NCBI GenBank assembly: GCA_035578175.1
Contig: JAQMRL010000016.1
Location: 2,605,501-2,669,500 of the forward strand
Origin: Catonia carolina
Taxonomy: Eukaryota > Arthropoda > Insecta > Hemiptera > Achilidae
Reading direction: 5' to 3'
Length of the DNA: 64,000 nt
Below the pieces are notes generated by a model. That model saw only the letters and a list, made by a program, of their open reading frames with translations, did no database searches and was not told the DNA's origin. A program made the position numbers and the translations under genes. Shown one piece after another: positions 10,554 through 21,952 of this stretch; position 1 is the stretch's first letter; every line of letters begins with the position of its first letter.

Positions 10554-11576
10554 ATGGCTGATGCAACTGGAGTGGGAGTGGACTCTTCAAGCAGAACAGC
10601 CTCACAAGTGTGCAAATTATGTAGACTGGCTACCATTGACTGCCACAACAAGAATAAACTCATTGCGTACTGTGCAAAGTGTAAGAAGAGTTTACGTAAA
10701 CAAAGAACCAAATCTTGGTATGGTAAAATTAAACAGCTGTACGATTCTTGTTTGACTTGCATGAATACGTTTTATAATAACCTCTCATACGAACCACATG
10801 ACTGTACACTAGAAGGCATATTCGTTTGTGATGGTTGTGGCAGAGTATTCCTCCACAAGGAAAATATAACGCTACATGTAAGTAAATGTCACAAAATCAT
10901 TTCAAAAATGAATGCAACTGTAAGTGAAAACAATGGCCAAAGAGATTCAAAATCGGAATTGGAGTTGGAACATTGTGGGAGTACTTCTAGATTGAGTGAA
11001 AGTAGCAGTGGCCACAAGATGTCTAAATCAACTGACAATGTGATTGGCCAGTCTAAATTACCCAAAACATGTAAAGATGTCACTTGTAGTATTTGTGGAA
11101 AGGTTTTTAGATTTAAATCCACATTAACTACACATATGCGTGTACATACAGGAGAGAAACCTTTTAAGTGTAAGTTTTGCAACAAAGACTTTAAACGACT
11201 TGACCATTTAAAAAGACATTTGCGAATTCATACTGCTGAGAAACCATATAATTGTAAATTCTGTAATAAAAAATTTACAGATTCATCTAATTTAAGTACT
11301 CACATGCGTTTACATACAGGGGAGAAGCCATTCAATTGTAAATTCTGTAATAAAAAGTTTACAGATTCATCTAATTTAAGTACTCACATGCGTTTACATA
11401 CAGGGGAGAAGCCATTCAATTGTAAATTCTGTAATAAAAAGTTTATACAGTCATCTTATTTAACTATACATGTGCGTTTACATACAGGTGAGAAGCCATT
11501 CAATTGTAAATTCTGTAATAAAAAGTTTACAGATTCATCTAATTTAAACAAGCACCTGCGTAGACATATAGAATAG
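10554..11576 (+). CDS. C2H2 zinc-finger protein, copy 1 (7 fingers)
   Basis: Predicted nuclear DNA-binding protein of 340 residues. The N-terminal region has paired cysteines (C20/C23, C30, C40/C43, C66/C69, C84), probably metal-binding. It looks only distantly like an insect ZAD and lacks typical ZAD spacing. A degenerate finger follows (C92, C95, H108, then C112 or H113), then a Ser-rich linker (about 120-170), then six canonical fingers at 178-198, 206-226, 234-254, 262-282, 290-310 and 318-338, joined by TGEKPF/Y-type linkers. Contact residues (-1,2,3,6) are FSTT, RDHR, DSNT, DSNT, QSYI and DSNK; fingers 3 and 4 are identical. The start is the ATG directly after TTTCAG. The ORF is intact amid dead transposons, which suggests selection. 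Target and biological role are unknown. Confidence 0.9.
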   Translation: MADATGVGVDSSSRTASQVCKLCRLATIDCHNKNKLIAYCAKCKKSLRKQRTKSWYGKIKQLYDSCLTCMNTFYNNLSYEPHDCTLEGIFVCDGCGRVFLHKENITLHVSKCHKIISKMNATVSENNGQRDSKSELELEHCGSTSRLSESSSGHKMSKSTDNVIGQSKLPKTCKDVTCSICGKVFRFKSTLTTHMRVHTGEKPFKCKFCNKDFKRLDHLKRHLRIHTAEKPYNCKFCNKKFTDSSNLSTHMRLHTGEKPFNCKFCNKKFTDSSNLSTHMRLHTGEKPFNCKFCNKKFIQSSYLTIHVRLHTGEKPFNCKFCNKKFTDSSNLNKHLRRHIE

Positions 11577-11652
11577 AAAACACACAATTGTGTGATTTGC
11601 AATGAAAATATGCATGTGGTTCATCTTTAAATACCATTTTTGTATGAACACA

Positions 11653-11658
11653 AATAAA
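11653..11658 (+). terminator. Polyadenylation signal AATAAA, copy 1
   Basis: Canonical AATAAA 77 bp after the stop codon. A LINE 3' end is inserted 7 bp further on, so cleavage would fall in or beside that insertion's T-run. Confidence 0.6.
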
Positions 11659-11664
11659 CCATAA

Positions 11665-12142
11665 TTTTTTTTTTTTTTTTTTTTTTTTTCGCCCTGGAGA
11701 CTCCAGGAGGAGTATAGGACATGTCGTCAGAGATAACACTTGAAATACGTATAAGAAACACACTATGTATCACTACTGTCAAGAAAGAAATTCTTGTATG
11801 CTATAAAAAGTTTCACCGATCAAGTAATTTTTAAAATTTTTTTTAAAGGAATTCAAATCCTCACAACACTTTAAAGATTGGGGTAATTTATTTAAGAATT
11901 TTCTCCCTGCATAAGTAGGTTTTTGTTCAAACAATTTTGTGGAGTGATTAGCCACATAATAATCATTCCTGTTTCTCGTGTTATGATTGTGAACATTGAA
12001 ATTCTGCATAAAATTATTTTGCCTAACATACATAATCACCTCAAAAATGTAGAGACAGGGAACTGTAAGCAATTTAAGCTCCTTAAATAGTGGCCTGCAT
12101 GAGGTTAGCTGGTTAGCTCCCACCATACACCTAATAGCTTTA
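11665..12142 (-). mobile_element. 5'-truncated LINE 3' end in the 3' UTR of copy 1
   Basis: A T-run (11665-11688, the element's poly-A on the minus strand) is followed by the family terminus and about 450 bp of C-terminal and 3' UTR sequence. Copy 3 has no insertion at the matching place (51585-51600), so this retrotransposition postdates the split of copies 1 and 3. Confidence 0.85.
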
Positions 12143-13157
12143 ATATTAATCGTGCAGTAAAATTTCTCTGCTATTCATGGCTTCTTCTAGAAGTGTGCTT
12201 ATGTATAGAGGAGAGTGAAAGTGCAGATGTAAAGTTTGCAAAATAAACTCTGTGCAATTAAAGTCATTCAAGAACACATTGCATGCGTAACCCACAGGAT
12301 GGACACTTGGTCTGATAAATTTGTATCTTTTTTTAACTTTCTCTTGTCTATGTGAATATGTAGGAAGGAAAGTATTGTTTTCATGTCAATGTTTTGAAAA
12401 TGGGTTTTCACCAGATATAAATGTTTAAGACCCCTGAACTGAAAAAACTTGTTTTAGTGGTTGGCTGTGTGTATGTGTGTGTGTGTGTCTTCTAAATATC
12501 TCAAGAACGGAACATCGTACAAAGTTCAAACTTAAAACTTAAGTTAGGTACCACTTACAGGACTTGACACAAACATTTTCATCAAAATCGGTTAACTGGA
12601 AACAGTATTTTTTCACTTTTTGCAATTTTTTTTTAAAACAGCTCATATGATTTTTTTTGAATTTCCTCATTTACTAGATAATTATGCTTTACAGGAGACG
12701 GTTGGTGCGCCATGTCTGCTGAAATTCTTGGCGAGGCTGTTCTCTCGTAGAAAAAGTTTTTTTTTAATATTGCAGCCTTAATAAGCATTTTAGCGCAGAA
12801 GTGTATATAATCAAAGTTGTAGCCAATTTAAAAGTGTAAAAGATTTATTTTGAACATTTCTTTGTATAGGGCTTAGTTGAGCAGTAATTATTAGTGATCT
12901 TCTGTTGTATTTTTTTTCATTAGCATCTGTATTAAAAAATGGGTTTTTTTGAGATTTCTGCTGTAGCATGCATTTAACTGCAACAGTGTATATAATAAAA
13001 TTTATAGGAAATAAAATGATCTTCGTTTTTTATTGTACGCATTTTCTTTACAGAGCCTAGTTTAGCGTTAATAACTGATTTTCAATAATATTGAGCCAAA
13101 CTAAGGTAGGTTTTCATTTTGCATTATTCACTCATGGTTAAAACTGGGTTATGTTTT

Positions 13158-13272
13158 TTGAGGTTAGATTTTTGTTTATTTATTTTTATTTTTATTTATT
13201 TTATTTTTATTTATTTTATTTTTATTTATTTTATTTATTTATTTTTATTTATTTTTTGTTTATTTATTTATT
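13158..13272. repeat. (TTTAT)n/(TTTA)n microsatellite
   Basis: About 110 bp of TTTATTTATT-type repeat in the left D arm. The paralogous arm near 52610 lacks the expansion, so it is recent. Confidence 0.9.
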
Positions 13273-13702
13273 TTTTTTGGTTATATTGTTCATAATTTGC
13301 ATTGGCAAGTGAAAGTCGCGTGAGTGTTAAATACCAGATTTTTCTACTCGGTTTTAATTGGCAATGTGTGTTGAGGGGTACAGGGGGGATTTTGTACTCG
13401 GCTTTTATGTCAGAATAGCATGAATGATTTTGTAGACTACATCTGAAGTCATAGACCCATCATCAGAGTATACAAAATATATTGTAAAAGTACTTTAATT
13501 TTTATCACTGACCTGTTATAGTTAGACCTGTTATACCGCTAGTTTTTACCTGTTAATTATGAACATGTTTTGGTGTCCAACATCATAAGAGTACTCAAAT
13601 TTAAAAGAATTGATGTGAAACACTCACAGAACTTTCTCTTGCTAATGAAAATTATGAACAATATAACCTAACATTAGAAATAAACAAAAACATAACTATT
13701 TG

Positions 13703-13850
13703 TTTTTAAGTCGCATCAACAGCATGGTCATTAGTGACTATGTGGGTTAGGAAACTGGATCGTATAATAATTTCCTAACCCTAGCCGGAAATCAAACCCA
13801 GGACCTCCGCGTTGTAGGCCAGGATGCTACCACTACGCTACGGAGGTGGC
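13703..13850 (-). mobile_element. tRNA-derived SINE (family S2b)
   Basis: On the minus strand: A-box-like TAGCGTAGTGGTAGC, B-box-like GGGTTTGATTTCC, then the S2 tail 'gttgatgcgacttaaaaa'. The tRNA-like head differs from S2 while the tail is shared. The orthologous insertion is at 53036-53190. Confidence 0.75.
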
Positions 13851-14584
13851 AATAACCTTATTTAATCATGAGTGGAATGATTCAAAATAAAAACCAACCG
13901 TGATTTTTAGCTTAATAATGCTGAAAATCACTCTCTGATGCTAAACAAGGCTCTGTAGAGAAAAATGCTTGAATTAAAAGTTGTAGATATTTTATTTTTT
14001 CTATAAATTTGATTCAATCAATTGTTTTATTGATGTTCACAGAAAATCAATAATTAATTACCGCTGAACTAAGCGTTTTTCAAAGAAATGTTTGAAATAA
14101 AAGTTGTATTTATATAACTTTTGCGCTAAAATGCTTATTAAGGCCATAATCTTAAAAAACCCATTTTTTTCTATGAGAGATTAGCCTCTCCAAGAATTTC
14201 AGCGGACATGGCGCGCCTACCGTATCTTGTAGAGCATAATTATGTAGTAAATGAGGCAATTTAAAAAAAAATCATAGAAGCCGTATTAGAGAAAATTGTG
14301 AAGAAATTAAAGATTACGCGAATAAACTACTTTTTCCTGTTGACTGATTTTGATAAAAAAGATCAGGTCAGGTCCACTAGTAGTACGTAACTTAAGTTTC
14401 AAGTAGCTTCGAACGATGTTTCGTTGTTGAGATATTTTGTTCGCACGCACAGACAAATCGCTAGAAACATTTATTTGGGTGGGTGGAGTCTGGAAACGTG
14501 TATACCTGGTGACAACTAGAATTACTAAAATCAACATGACAACAATACTTTCCTTCTTATATATTCAAATAGGCAAGAGAAAGT

Positions 14585-15248
14585 AAAAAGCTAAATGTAT
14601 TAAAATGTGTAGAAGATGTACATTGAGTCATTCGTGTAAAACTGTTTAATCATTTGAGTTGATCGTTTTTCGCATTCTCTGCTGATAAGAGCCACATTCA
14701 ATGTTACTTGATCATTTTTAAATTAACCTCTTTGTTAAAAATGTTTTACCTCTGTTTATTTTATCTGTTTGTTTGCATGGAACATTTCACAATTGTTTAA
14801 TTATTTTTTCATTTTTTTATTACATAGATTAAGTTGAAATGTTTTTCCATTTTTCTGAACTTTTTTTTGTTGTATTTCTGTAAATTTTTACAATTAGTGT
14901 AATTTGGTATGATGTAATCACATTTTATTGTTTTTGGTCGTACCATTTTAACATTTACAACATGTTGTTTAGTCATACCATTGTAATCCTCATTTCAACA
15001 TTCTATTTTATAAACGCATCTTTTATTGTTATTTACTCCAATCACTTCATTCATGCTTACGTGTATGGGGTAACAGTTTATTATCCTCACATATGAATGA
15101 AATTTTATAATTTATTTCTTGTTCTACATAACGTATTTGTAATTATTTTATTATATTTCATAGAATGTATGGTTTCTGCTCTGTATGGTTATTTTTCTCT
15201 TCGGCTGTTGTTAAATCAGTTTCCAAATGTAAATTGTAATTAATTGTA
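14585..15248. other. Gene-free AT-rich region downstream of copy 1
   Basis: It matches 53936-54597 after copy 3 almost throughout. Hydrophobic-looking frames are by-products of T-rich sequence and are broken between the two copies. No gene is seen. Confidence 0.55.
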
Positions 15249-15441
15249 CAGTCCATTTGAAATAGCATGATAGTATTACTTAAATGGAATAAAGAACAGA
15301 GGGAATTTTTTAATGTGCTCATGCGTCAGTGCTACCACTAGGAATAATTAAAAGGGAAATTTTACTTTCGAAAAGGGAATTTTTATTCAGAAAAGTTACC
15401 GCCAGTCAGAGACTTACTATCATGCTATTTTGAATGGACTA
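15249..15441. mobile_element. 193-bp MITE with TA target duplication
   Basis: Terminal inverted repeats of about 27 bp (left begins CAGTCCATTTGAAATAGC, right inverse begins TAGTCCATTCAAAATAGC), flanked by TA on both sides, as in Tc1/mariner-type MITEs. An identical-length copy is at 54598-54790. Confidence 0.75.
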
Positions 15442-15510
15442 TATTTGTTTTTTGTTATATCCATTATTATTTTTGTCATTATGCCATGAATCTTATGGCT
15501 CTTATTTTGT

Positions 15511-15649
15511 TAATTGTATGTTTAGGACACTTAAATTGTTGTTGTAATTTTTATTTTGCAATAAATAATACTTGTAATTCTTAAACTATAGTGTGTTAAT
15601 TATTTAATTTACCTAGATTCCGAAACGGACCTTAGAGATAAGTGTCACA
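15511..15649 (+). mobile_element. LTR 3' end fragment
   Basis: Ends with 'gaaacggaccttagagata...tgtcaca', the same terminus as the LTR at 46867-47663 (there on minus). Only the last 140 bp remain because unit 1 lacks the approximately 4 kb present between the equivalent points of unit 3. Confidence 0.55.
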
Positions 15650-15724
15650 ATACATTATTGTTTAATGACTGGATATGTAAGTTCAGTTGAGGCTGTCTAC
15701 TAAATACATATTTTGGAATCTGTT

Positions 15725-15885
15725 ATATTGTAATAATCTGTTTCCAGCTTGTCTTGTTCATGTGGTCTTGGGTTTGAATCCCATTGAGGCACGGCATATT
15801 TTCATACGTTGCAAAAAATCATTTTATCCTTTACCGTCTGCATTAGCAGTAATTGCAGAATTGTAGGACTATAAAAAAAAAGAAA
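15725..15885 (+). mobile_element. Old SINE S1 copy (unit 2)
   Basis: Paralog of 1-158, with the B-box region TTTGAATCCCATTGAGG and the S1 tail. It marks the start of unit 2. Confidence 0.6.
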
Positions 15886-15907
15886 ATAAATTTGCAATGT
15901 TCAGTCT

Positions 15908-16205
15908 AGTTTTACTTTCTCTTGCCTATATAAATTTATAGGAAAGAGTATTGCTTTAATGCTGATGAGAAATCCAGTTTTCACTGGATATACTTGTTAT
16001 TAGACTCCCTGAAACAAAAAAAAACATATTTTTAGCAATTGTTCTGTGTGTGAATAAATTATCTCAAGAAAGGAACTTTAAATGAAGTTGCAACTTAAAA
16101 TTTAAGTTAGGTCCTACTAGAGGAACCAACACGAACATTATCATCTAAATTGGTCAACCAGAAGTAGAAGTTTCTTCATGTAATTTTCACTTATTTTGTG
16201 ACGTA
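15908..16205 (+). repeat. Truncated D repeat (unit 2)
   Basis: Same truncated outer-end fragment as 184-475, followed by the same 'ctgcccaccgtgacagacc' join. Confidence 0.6.
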
Positions 16206-16378
16206 TTGCTGCCCACCGTGACAGACCGTTTTTTGTGTACCTAAGCCTTAAGCCATTGAATTGTGCACAAGATTATACACCCAACAAGAGTGACTCACTT
16301 GTCCATTATAAAGATGGATGGAATAGTGAAGAGAGAGAGTGAAGAAGAAGTTTTACGTGGTGTTTGCTGTTTGCAAAG

Positions 16379-16644
16379 ATAGAGCAGTAGTAGAAAGGAA
16401 GAGACTGTTGGTGTGGTTTGGGGTTTAACCCTTAAGGCTCCCTTCGTACTATCCGCTTCTAATACACAGCCACGGCCATATTACATTCCTTTCCCATGAC
16501 GTCACACACACATTCATTGAGTTAGATTTCACTTGTGAAAAACCATTTATAAACCAAAATTTTAGCTACACATATGTAAATTTCACAATTCTGTAGGTTG
16601 TAGAAGAATGAATCACTAGATAGGACTTTATTGTGGGATTATTA
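16379..16644. other. Left part of an insertion specific to unit 2
   Basis: At about 16378 homology to units 1 and 3 stops, and it resumes at about 18456. The interval starts with unique sequence including a CRE-like TGACGTCA (about 16498). No gene is seen. Confidence 0.45.
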
Positions 16645-17350
16645 TACCGATCAGATTAGTGGTAAAATATCATCTGGGGTATTTGCATTAAAACAAATTG
16701 CCAGATTGAATGATAAATAATTGCCAGTAGCAGCTCATCATGGTTTAATTTTATCTCATATCAGATATGCCATATTAGTATGGGGTAATTCATCACTATT
16801 TAAAGAGCTGCAATTGCTCACGGTTCCTTCTTTGTACATTTTTGAAGTGATAATGTACGGATAGTATGCACTAATTGCTTGAACAAAAACCAACTTATGC
16901 AGGTAGAAAATACATCAATGAATTGCCTCAAGGTTTAAAAAGTTGTGACAATTTAAGTCATTTTAAAAAAAACCTAAAACAATATTTGATTGATGAAACA
17001 TTTTACAGTGTGCACGAATTCCTTTCTAAATAGTTTTGGTATTTAACTTTAATTAAACAAATATTGTGTACAATTTGATACAAAGGGGTTCATGACAAGC
17101 CTGCTGAGTTAAACAGTGGCAGGAGGAAATTATTGGTAAGTGATGAATTTATCATTGTGTTTGATTTTTTTTTTATTATTATTTATTTTGTGTGATTTTA
17201 ATTCAATAGGGTTCATGACAAACCTACTGAAGTAAGCAGTAACAAAAACAATTTTTGTGGGTAAGTGATAAATTTATCATTGGTGATAAACTTTCAGTTT
17301 TATCTTGACATGTCCTATACTCCCTTTGGAGTCTCCAAGATGAAAAAAAA
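16645..17350 (+). mobile_element. LINE 3' fragment, plus strand (subfamily L2b)
   Basis: It encodes the broken RT C-terminus (AARLND-type block at about 16700) and a 3' UTR, ending in 'ctttggagtctccaagatg' plus an A-run at 17340-17350. The 3' terminus differs from the main LINE copies (CTTTGGAG versus CCTGGAG), so it is a separate subfamily. Confidence 0.7.
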
Positions 17351-17886
17351 GTATAACATTGAAAGCGCTTTTAAAATACAGAAAAAAGCTGTCAGGTGTA
17401 TGATGGTAGTCAACCACCTTACTTCATGCAGATCACTATTTAAAGAGCTGCAATTGCTCACAGTTCCTTCTTTGTTCATTTTTGAAGTGATAATGTACGG
17501 ATAGTATGCACTAATTGCTTGAACAAAAACCAACTTTTGCAGGTAGAAAATACATCAATAAATTGCCACAAGATTTAAAAAGTTGTAACAATTTAAGTCA
17601 TTTTAAAAAAAAGCTAAAACAATATTTGATTGATGAAACATTATACAGTGTCAATGAATTCCTTTCGATATAGTTTTTGGTTGAAAAGTATTTAACTTCT
17701 AGTTAAATAAATATTTTGTACTTTTTGTTACAAAGGGGTTCATGACAAGCCTACTGAGTTAAGCAGTAGTAGAAACAAATTTTTGGTGCTAAGTGATGAA
17801 TTTATCATTGTGATTGACTTTTAGTTTATTAGTTTTATCTTGACATGTCCTATACTCCCTTTGGAGTCTCCTAAATGGAAAAAAAA
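17351..17886 (+). mobile_element. Second, tandem LINE L2b 3' fragment
   Basis: It restarts in the RT C-terminal region right after the A-run of the previous copy and ends in the same terminus and A-run (to about 17886). Both copies share the same internal deletion ('gtacggatagtatgc'), which points to duplication rather than two independent insertions. Confidence 0.65.
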
Positions 17887-18564
17887 TGACGTGAGGGTGA
17901 CTTGTTTGGGAACACTGCAGGTAGTATTTTGTCGTGCGCCACTACCTTCCCACCTTTGCTACAACGTACATTACGCCCAACTGTTTGTAACAAAAGCAAA
18001 TTCCTATAAAAAAAAGGCACAGTTTTCACACAAACTAAGAAACGTGTTTGTATGTTGACTTACAGACGGCCTGCTTGTGATATCTGTTTACATAAAGAGT
18101 TTTCATTATTCTAACCTACCTTTCACACTCGAATGACTAAAAATATTTCTCTTTCATTATATTCTATTTCTGTAAAGGCGTTGGAGTAAAGGGTAGTTGC
18201 GTAGGAGAGTTCTCTACAAAATAAATTGAATAATGACCGGTTTCAGATGTATATTGACCTGACTGCAATAAGTTTAATTGTGTACTGCACTACCGGTTTG
18301 TATAGCCACTGAAGAGGGTTCGCATAGCAGATGGGTTAACGCGGTGAGTAGAGTACTGGTCCAAGAAAGATGTGAGGTGGAATGCAGGGCCACCAAATAA
18401 GGATAGATTATTGTACGGTGCTGGAGGAATTCAACTCATACGCAATTGAAGAAAGAAAGAAGTCTGTTCAGAGTGTGTGAATCTAGTTTGGGGTGGAGAA
18501 GTTGCTAAAAATTACGTGAAATGTATAATACGCATTATTATGAACCAGTACTGACTTATGCACT
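17887..18564. other. Gene-free; right part of the unit 2 insertion
   Basis: Unique sequence to about 18455. It includes a degenerate tRNA-like stretch (TAGCAGATGGGTTAACGC at about 18318) that may be another SINE head. It is then followed by the unit-start block shared with 650-775. No ORF is convincing. Confidence 0.4.
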
Positions 18565-20880
18565 GTGGTTTTTTTGCCCCTAGGAGACTCCAGGAGAAGT
18601 ATAGGACATGTCAGTTATAACATCTGAAATACGTATAAGAATCACACAATGTATCACTACATTGAAGCGTCCAAGAAATTATTCTTGAACGCTATAAAAA
18701 ATTTCACCCGTCAAGTAATTTTTCAGATTCTTTTTAAAGGAATGCAAATTATGACAACATTTTAAAAATTGGGGTAATTTATTCATGAATTTTCTCCCTG
18801 TATAAGTAGGTTTCTGTTCAAACAATTTTGTGAAATGATTAGCCACATAATAATCATTCTATTTCTCATGTTATGATTGTGAACATTGAAATTCTGCATA
18901 AATATATTTTGCCTAACATACATAATCACCTCAAAAACGTAAATAGAGGGAACTGTAAGCAATTTAAGCTCCTTAAATAGTGGCCTGCATGAGGTTAGAT
19001 GGTTAGCTTACATCTAATAGCTTTCTTTTGAATTTTAAAAACCTTCTTCATATTACTCATGCTAGAATTTCCCCATACTCAGATACCATAACGGACATGA
19101 GACAGAATGAGGCCATGATAAGCTGCCATTAGTAATGTTTTATCATTTAATCTGGCAATTTGTTTTAATGCAAATACCCCAGATGATATTTTACTACAAA
19201 CCTGATTGGTATAGAAGTCCCAAGACAAAAATCTATCTAGAGATACTCCTAGGAACTTCACTGTTTCTACATGCTCTAAACTATTATTATGAATAAATAC
19301 ATCCACTTCTCTACTTTTTTAACGTTATGTTTATTTTTTAACTGTAAGTACTGACACTTTTCCCCAATATCTGTTAATAACATTTGATTCAAGAACTGTA
19401 CTACGGACTCTATATTAACATGAGTATTTACTTCAAGAGCATCTACCAGTAAACTGTTACTGATAACTGAAGTATAATCAGCAAACAACAAAGCTCTGCC
19501 ATTAGGTATGACTTCTGTTAGCCTATTAATGTACAATAGAATCAGAATTATACCTTAAACTGACCCTTGTGGAACGCCTGCTTTGACTTCAAGCTTTCCA
19601 GATACAACCTTTTTAAGTTTCCCCCTAACAACCCTAGTTAACTCCACCCACTGTAATCTATTAATGAGGTAAGATTGAAACCATTTCAATTCTACATCCC
19701 TAACGCCTAATGACTCTAGCGTTTTCAATAAAATTTCATGATCAACACAATTGAAAGCTTTACTCGGATCCAGAAACACTGCTAATGCTTTCTCCCCGGC
19801 ATCCAATATATCAACCACTTGCTCCACAAGTGAAACAATTGCAGTTTTAGTTGATCTACCTTTCTGGAAACCATGGAACTGATTAACCTAATAAATACTA
19901 CCTTTTCAAAAATATTACTAATTGTGTTTAAAATACATATGGGCCTAAAATTTTCAACTAACTGGCTATCTCCATTCTTAAATATAGGCAAAATTTTAGC
20001 CTCCTTCAGTTTGTTTGGAAATATACCTGCTTCGAGTGAGAAGTTAATTAAATGAAGGAGAGGAGTGAGTAAAAAATGTTTACATTCTTTAACAATTATA
20101 CTAGGAATCCCATCTAACCCACATGTTTTCTTAATTTTCAAACTATCAATAACCGATTCTAATTTCTCACTTGAAACTAGGCTAAATAAGAATTGATAAA
20201 CTACCTTCTTACTTTTTGGATCATAACATCCCACCTTTACGCTTATCTGTTGTTTAAGTTTTAAAGCTACTTCCTGATAATATTTGTTAAAATGATTACA
20301 AATTTCTACACAGATCTCAATAAGTTCAAGATTTTTATTAACAATATTTGGGATGTCAGAATAACTTTTGTTGCTAACTACACCTCGATTCTTATTTAAT
20401 ATTTCCCATATTGCTGAGTTTAAATTTGATGTATGAAAGACTTCAGCAGTTGTTTTGCATTTAGGTCTCTGGACTTCTCTGGCATAATGTTTTTAATAGT
20501 TTTGTACCTTTGTTCGTTAAAGGTAGTCGTACATGATAGAAAATCTGAGTATACATCTCTAACTTCAGACCACATTTTCAAAATTTCCCCTGTGACCCAC
20601 TCATCTGTTTCACTGACAATATTTTTTACATCTTTCTTTTTAATTGGACAACTATTATTATAATGGAATTTTAATATTTCAATAAAATTATGATATTTCT
20701 GATTAATGTCAAATCAATTGAAAACAGTCTTCCAATCCTCTTTGGATAAACTGTGTAACAAACAATTAATATTCCCTTGGTGGAAGCTTTTACTTATTTC
20801 CCGTGATTGCTGTAATTGTTCGTTCTATATAATTTAATTGTTTTGTAGTATCAATTTTATAATTTTAACCGATGCAAAAA
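18565..20880 (-). mobile_element. Dead jockey/CR1-like LINE (unit 2)
   Basis: The best-preserved LINE copy. Minus-strand RT blocks, from 5' to 3' of the element: RKTCGLDGIPSIIVKECKH and LPIFKNGDSQLVENFRPIC (19782-20234); FLDPSKAFNCVDHEIL and GVPQGSV (19555-19827); the FADYTS catalytic box (19276-19536); and the thumb region RLNDKTLLMAAYHG (19079-19306). The catalytic FADD is FADY and SKAFD is SKAFN, so the enzyme is dead as well as frameshifted. Sequence from about 20250 to 20830 encodes the decayed region upstream of RT. Confidence 0.85.
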
Positions 20881-21952
20881 AAAGTTTTAAAAACGTATCA
20901 ACACCGAATAGTTGCCCTATTTAACGGAAGTTTTTTCATTTACAAAATGGACTCTTCGTTTATGGTGGGAAAAAAGTTATCGTGTCGTTGTTAATAAACC
21001 TGAAGAAAATAATTAGTACTAATAAACAGTATTAGGTTATTATAGAAAATTGGATGGTGGATTCAAGAATCTGCAGTCGACAAACAAACTGATTGGTAAA
21101 TTATGTTTTCGTTTTATTCACTAAACGACGTGTTTTGAAATCTTTTCAGGTTATGTGTGAGATGGGAAACTTAGTGTGAACATCGTTAAATGAAAAGTTT
21201 ATTAGAGAATGTGTATTCGCTTATACTAATAAAGAGTACTATGCACTGCAGATTTAATTAGAGACGGTTTATTGTTCAGTTGTGAAAATTATTCGGTCAG
21301 TGTTTACAAGATCCTAACTAGTTTCTTTTTACCTTGGGTCATGCCCTGTAACGTGGTCCAGAAATGCTGAATATAGTTAGTTGATTATTTTAAAAATTGG
21401 TGATCGTTTAATGAACGATTCTGTATATTATATTGACTTTTGCTTTAACCGACTTTTTTCGACAAGGGCAGACGGTTTTTACAACTTTGGAGCTTCAAGG
21501 AAACATGATAGTACACGAGGTTCTATTAATCTTAATTAATATTTAATCGTTACAGGCAAAACCAACTTATTTATTTGTAACGAAGATTAAGTTGTAAGGT
21601 GTAAACGTAACGTCAAACTTCGGAATCGAAATGTTTCTAAAATCAGTATTATTAACAAAGTTCGGAGGTATAAGACTACCCATTGTTTAACAAGCAAATT
21701 CTTGCCTTCCCAAATAATATTTTGAAAGATGCCCGTGACTTGGACTTAAGTCCAAGCGGTTAAACGGTTCATGTAAAGAAATCTATTAGGCATTTTCTGT
21801 AGCATTGTCTTGTGCTGTTGCTGATTACAGGTGAAAATGATTGGCTAGAAGTAACCATTGATATGAAAATATGTCCACATTGGTACATGCATGTATGGTG
21901 AATGTACATTGTATTTCAGTTGGACCTAATGTTATTCTTTTCTTGTGCGCAG
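20881..21952 (+). other. Conserved non-coding block upstream of exon cassette (unit 2a)
   Basis: Paralog of 3161-4257 with the same acceptor-like sites (ATCTTTTCAG at about 21149, GCTGATTACAG at about 21830) and the upstream ORF ATGAAAATATGT. About 30 bp before the exon near 21730 is deleted relative to unit 3. No gene is seen. Confidence 0.4.

Larger units (their letters stand above)
12336..14584. mobile_element. Complete palindromic D pair, spacer type 1
   Basis: The outer ends are ACTTTCTCTTG at 12336 and its inverse GGCAAGAGAAAGT at 14584. The arms are 12336-13337 (plus) and 13611-14584 (minus), separated by a 273-bp spacer. The whole structure recurs at 51785-53935. It resembles a foldback element. 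A microsatellite (left arm) and an S2b SINE (right arm) are nested in it. Confidence 0.75.

Noticed and set aside
10554..11576. Calling copies 1-3 KRAB or standard ZAD zinc-finger proteins
   Set aside because: No KRAB box is visible, and the cysteine spacing does not match ZAD well enough to name it.
18318..18400. Possible additional tRNA-derived SINE head
   Set aside because: The A box is suggestive, but no B box or repeated tail can be matched, so it is only mentioned in the region note.
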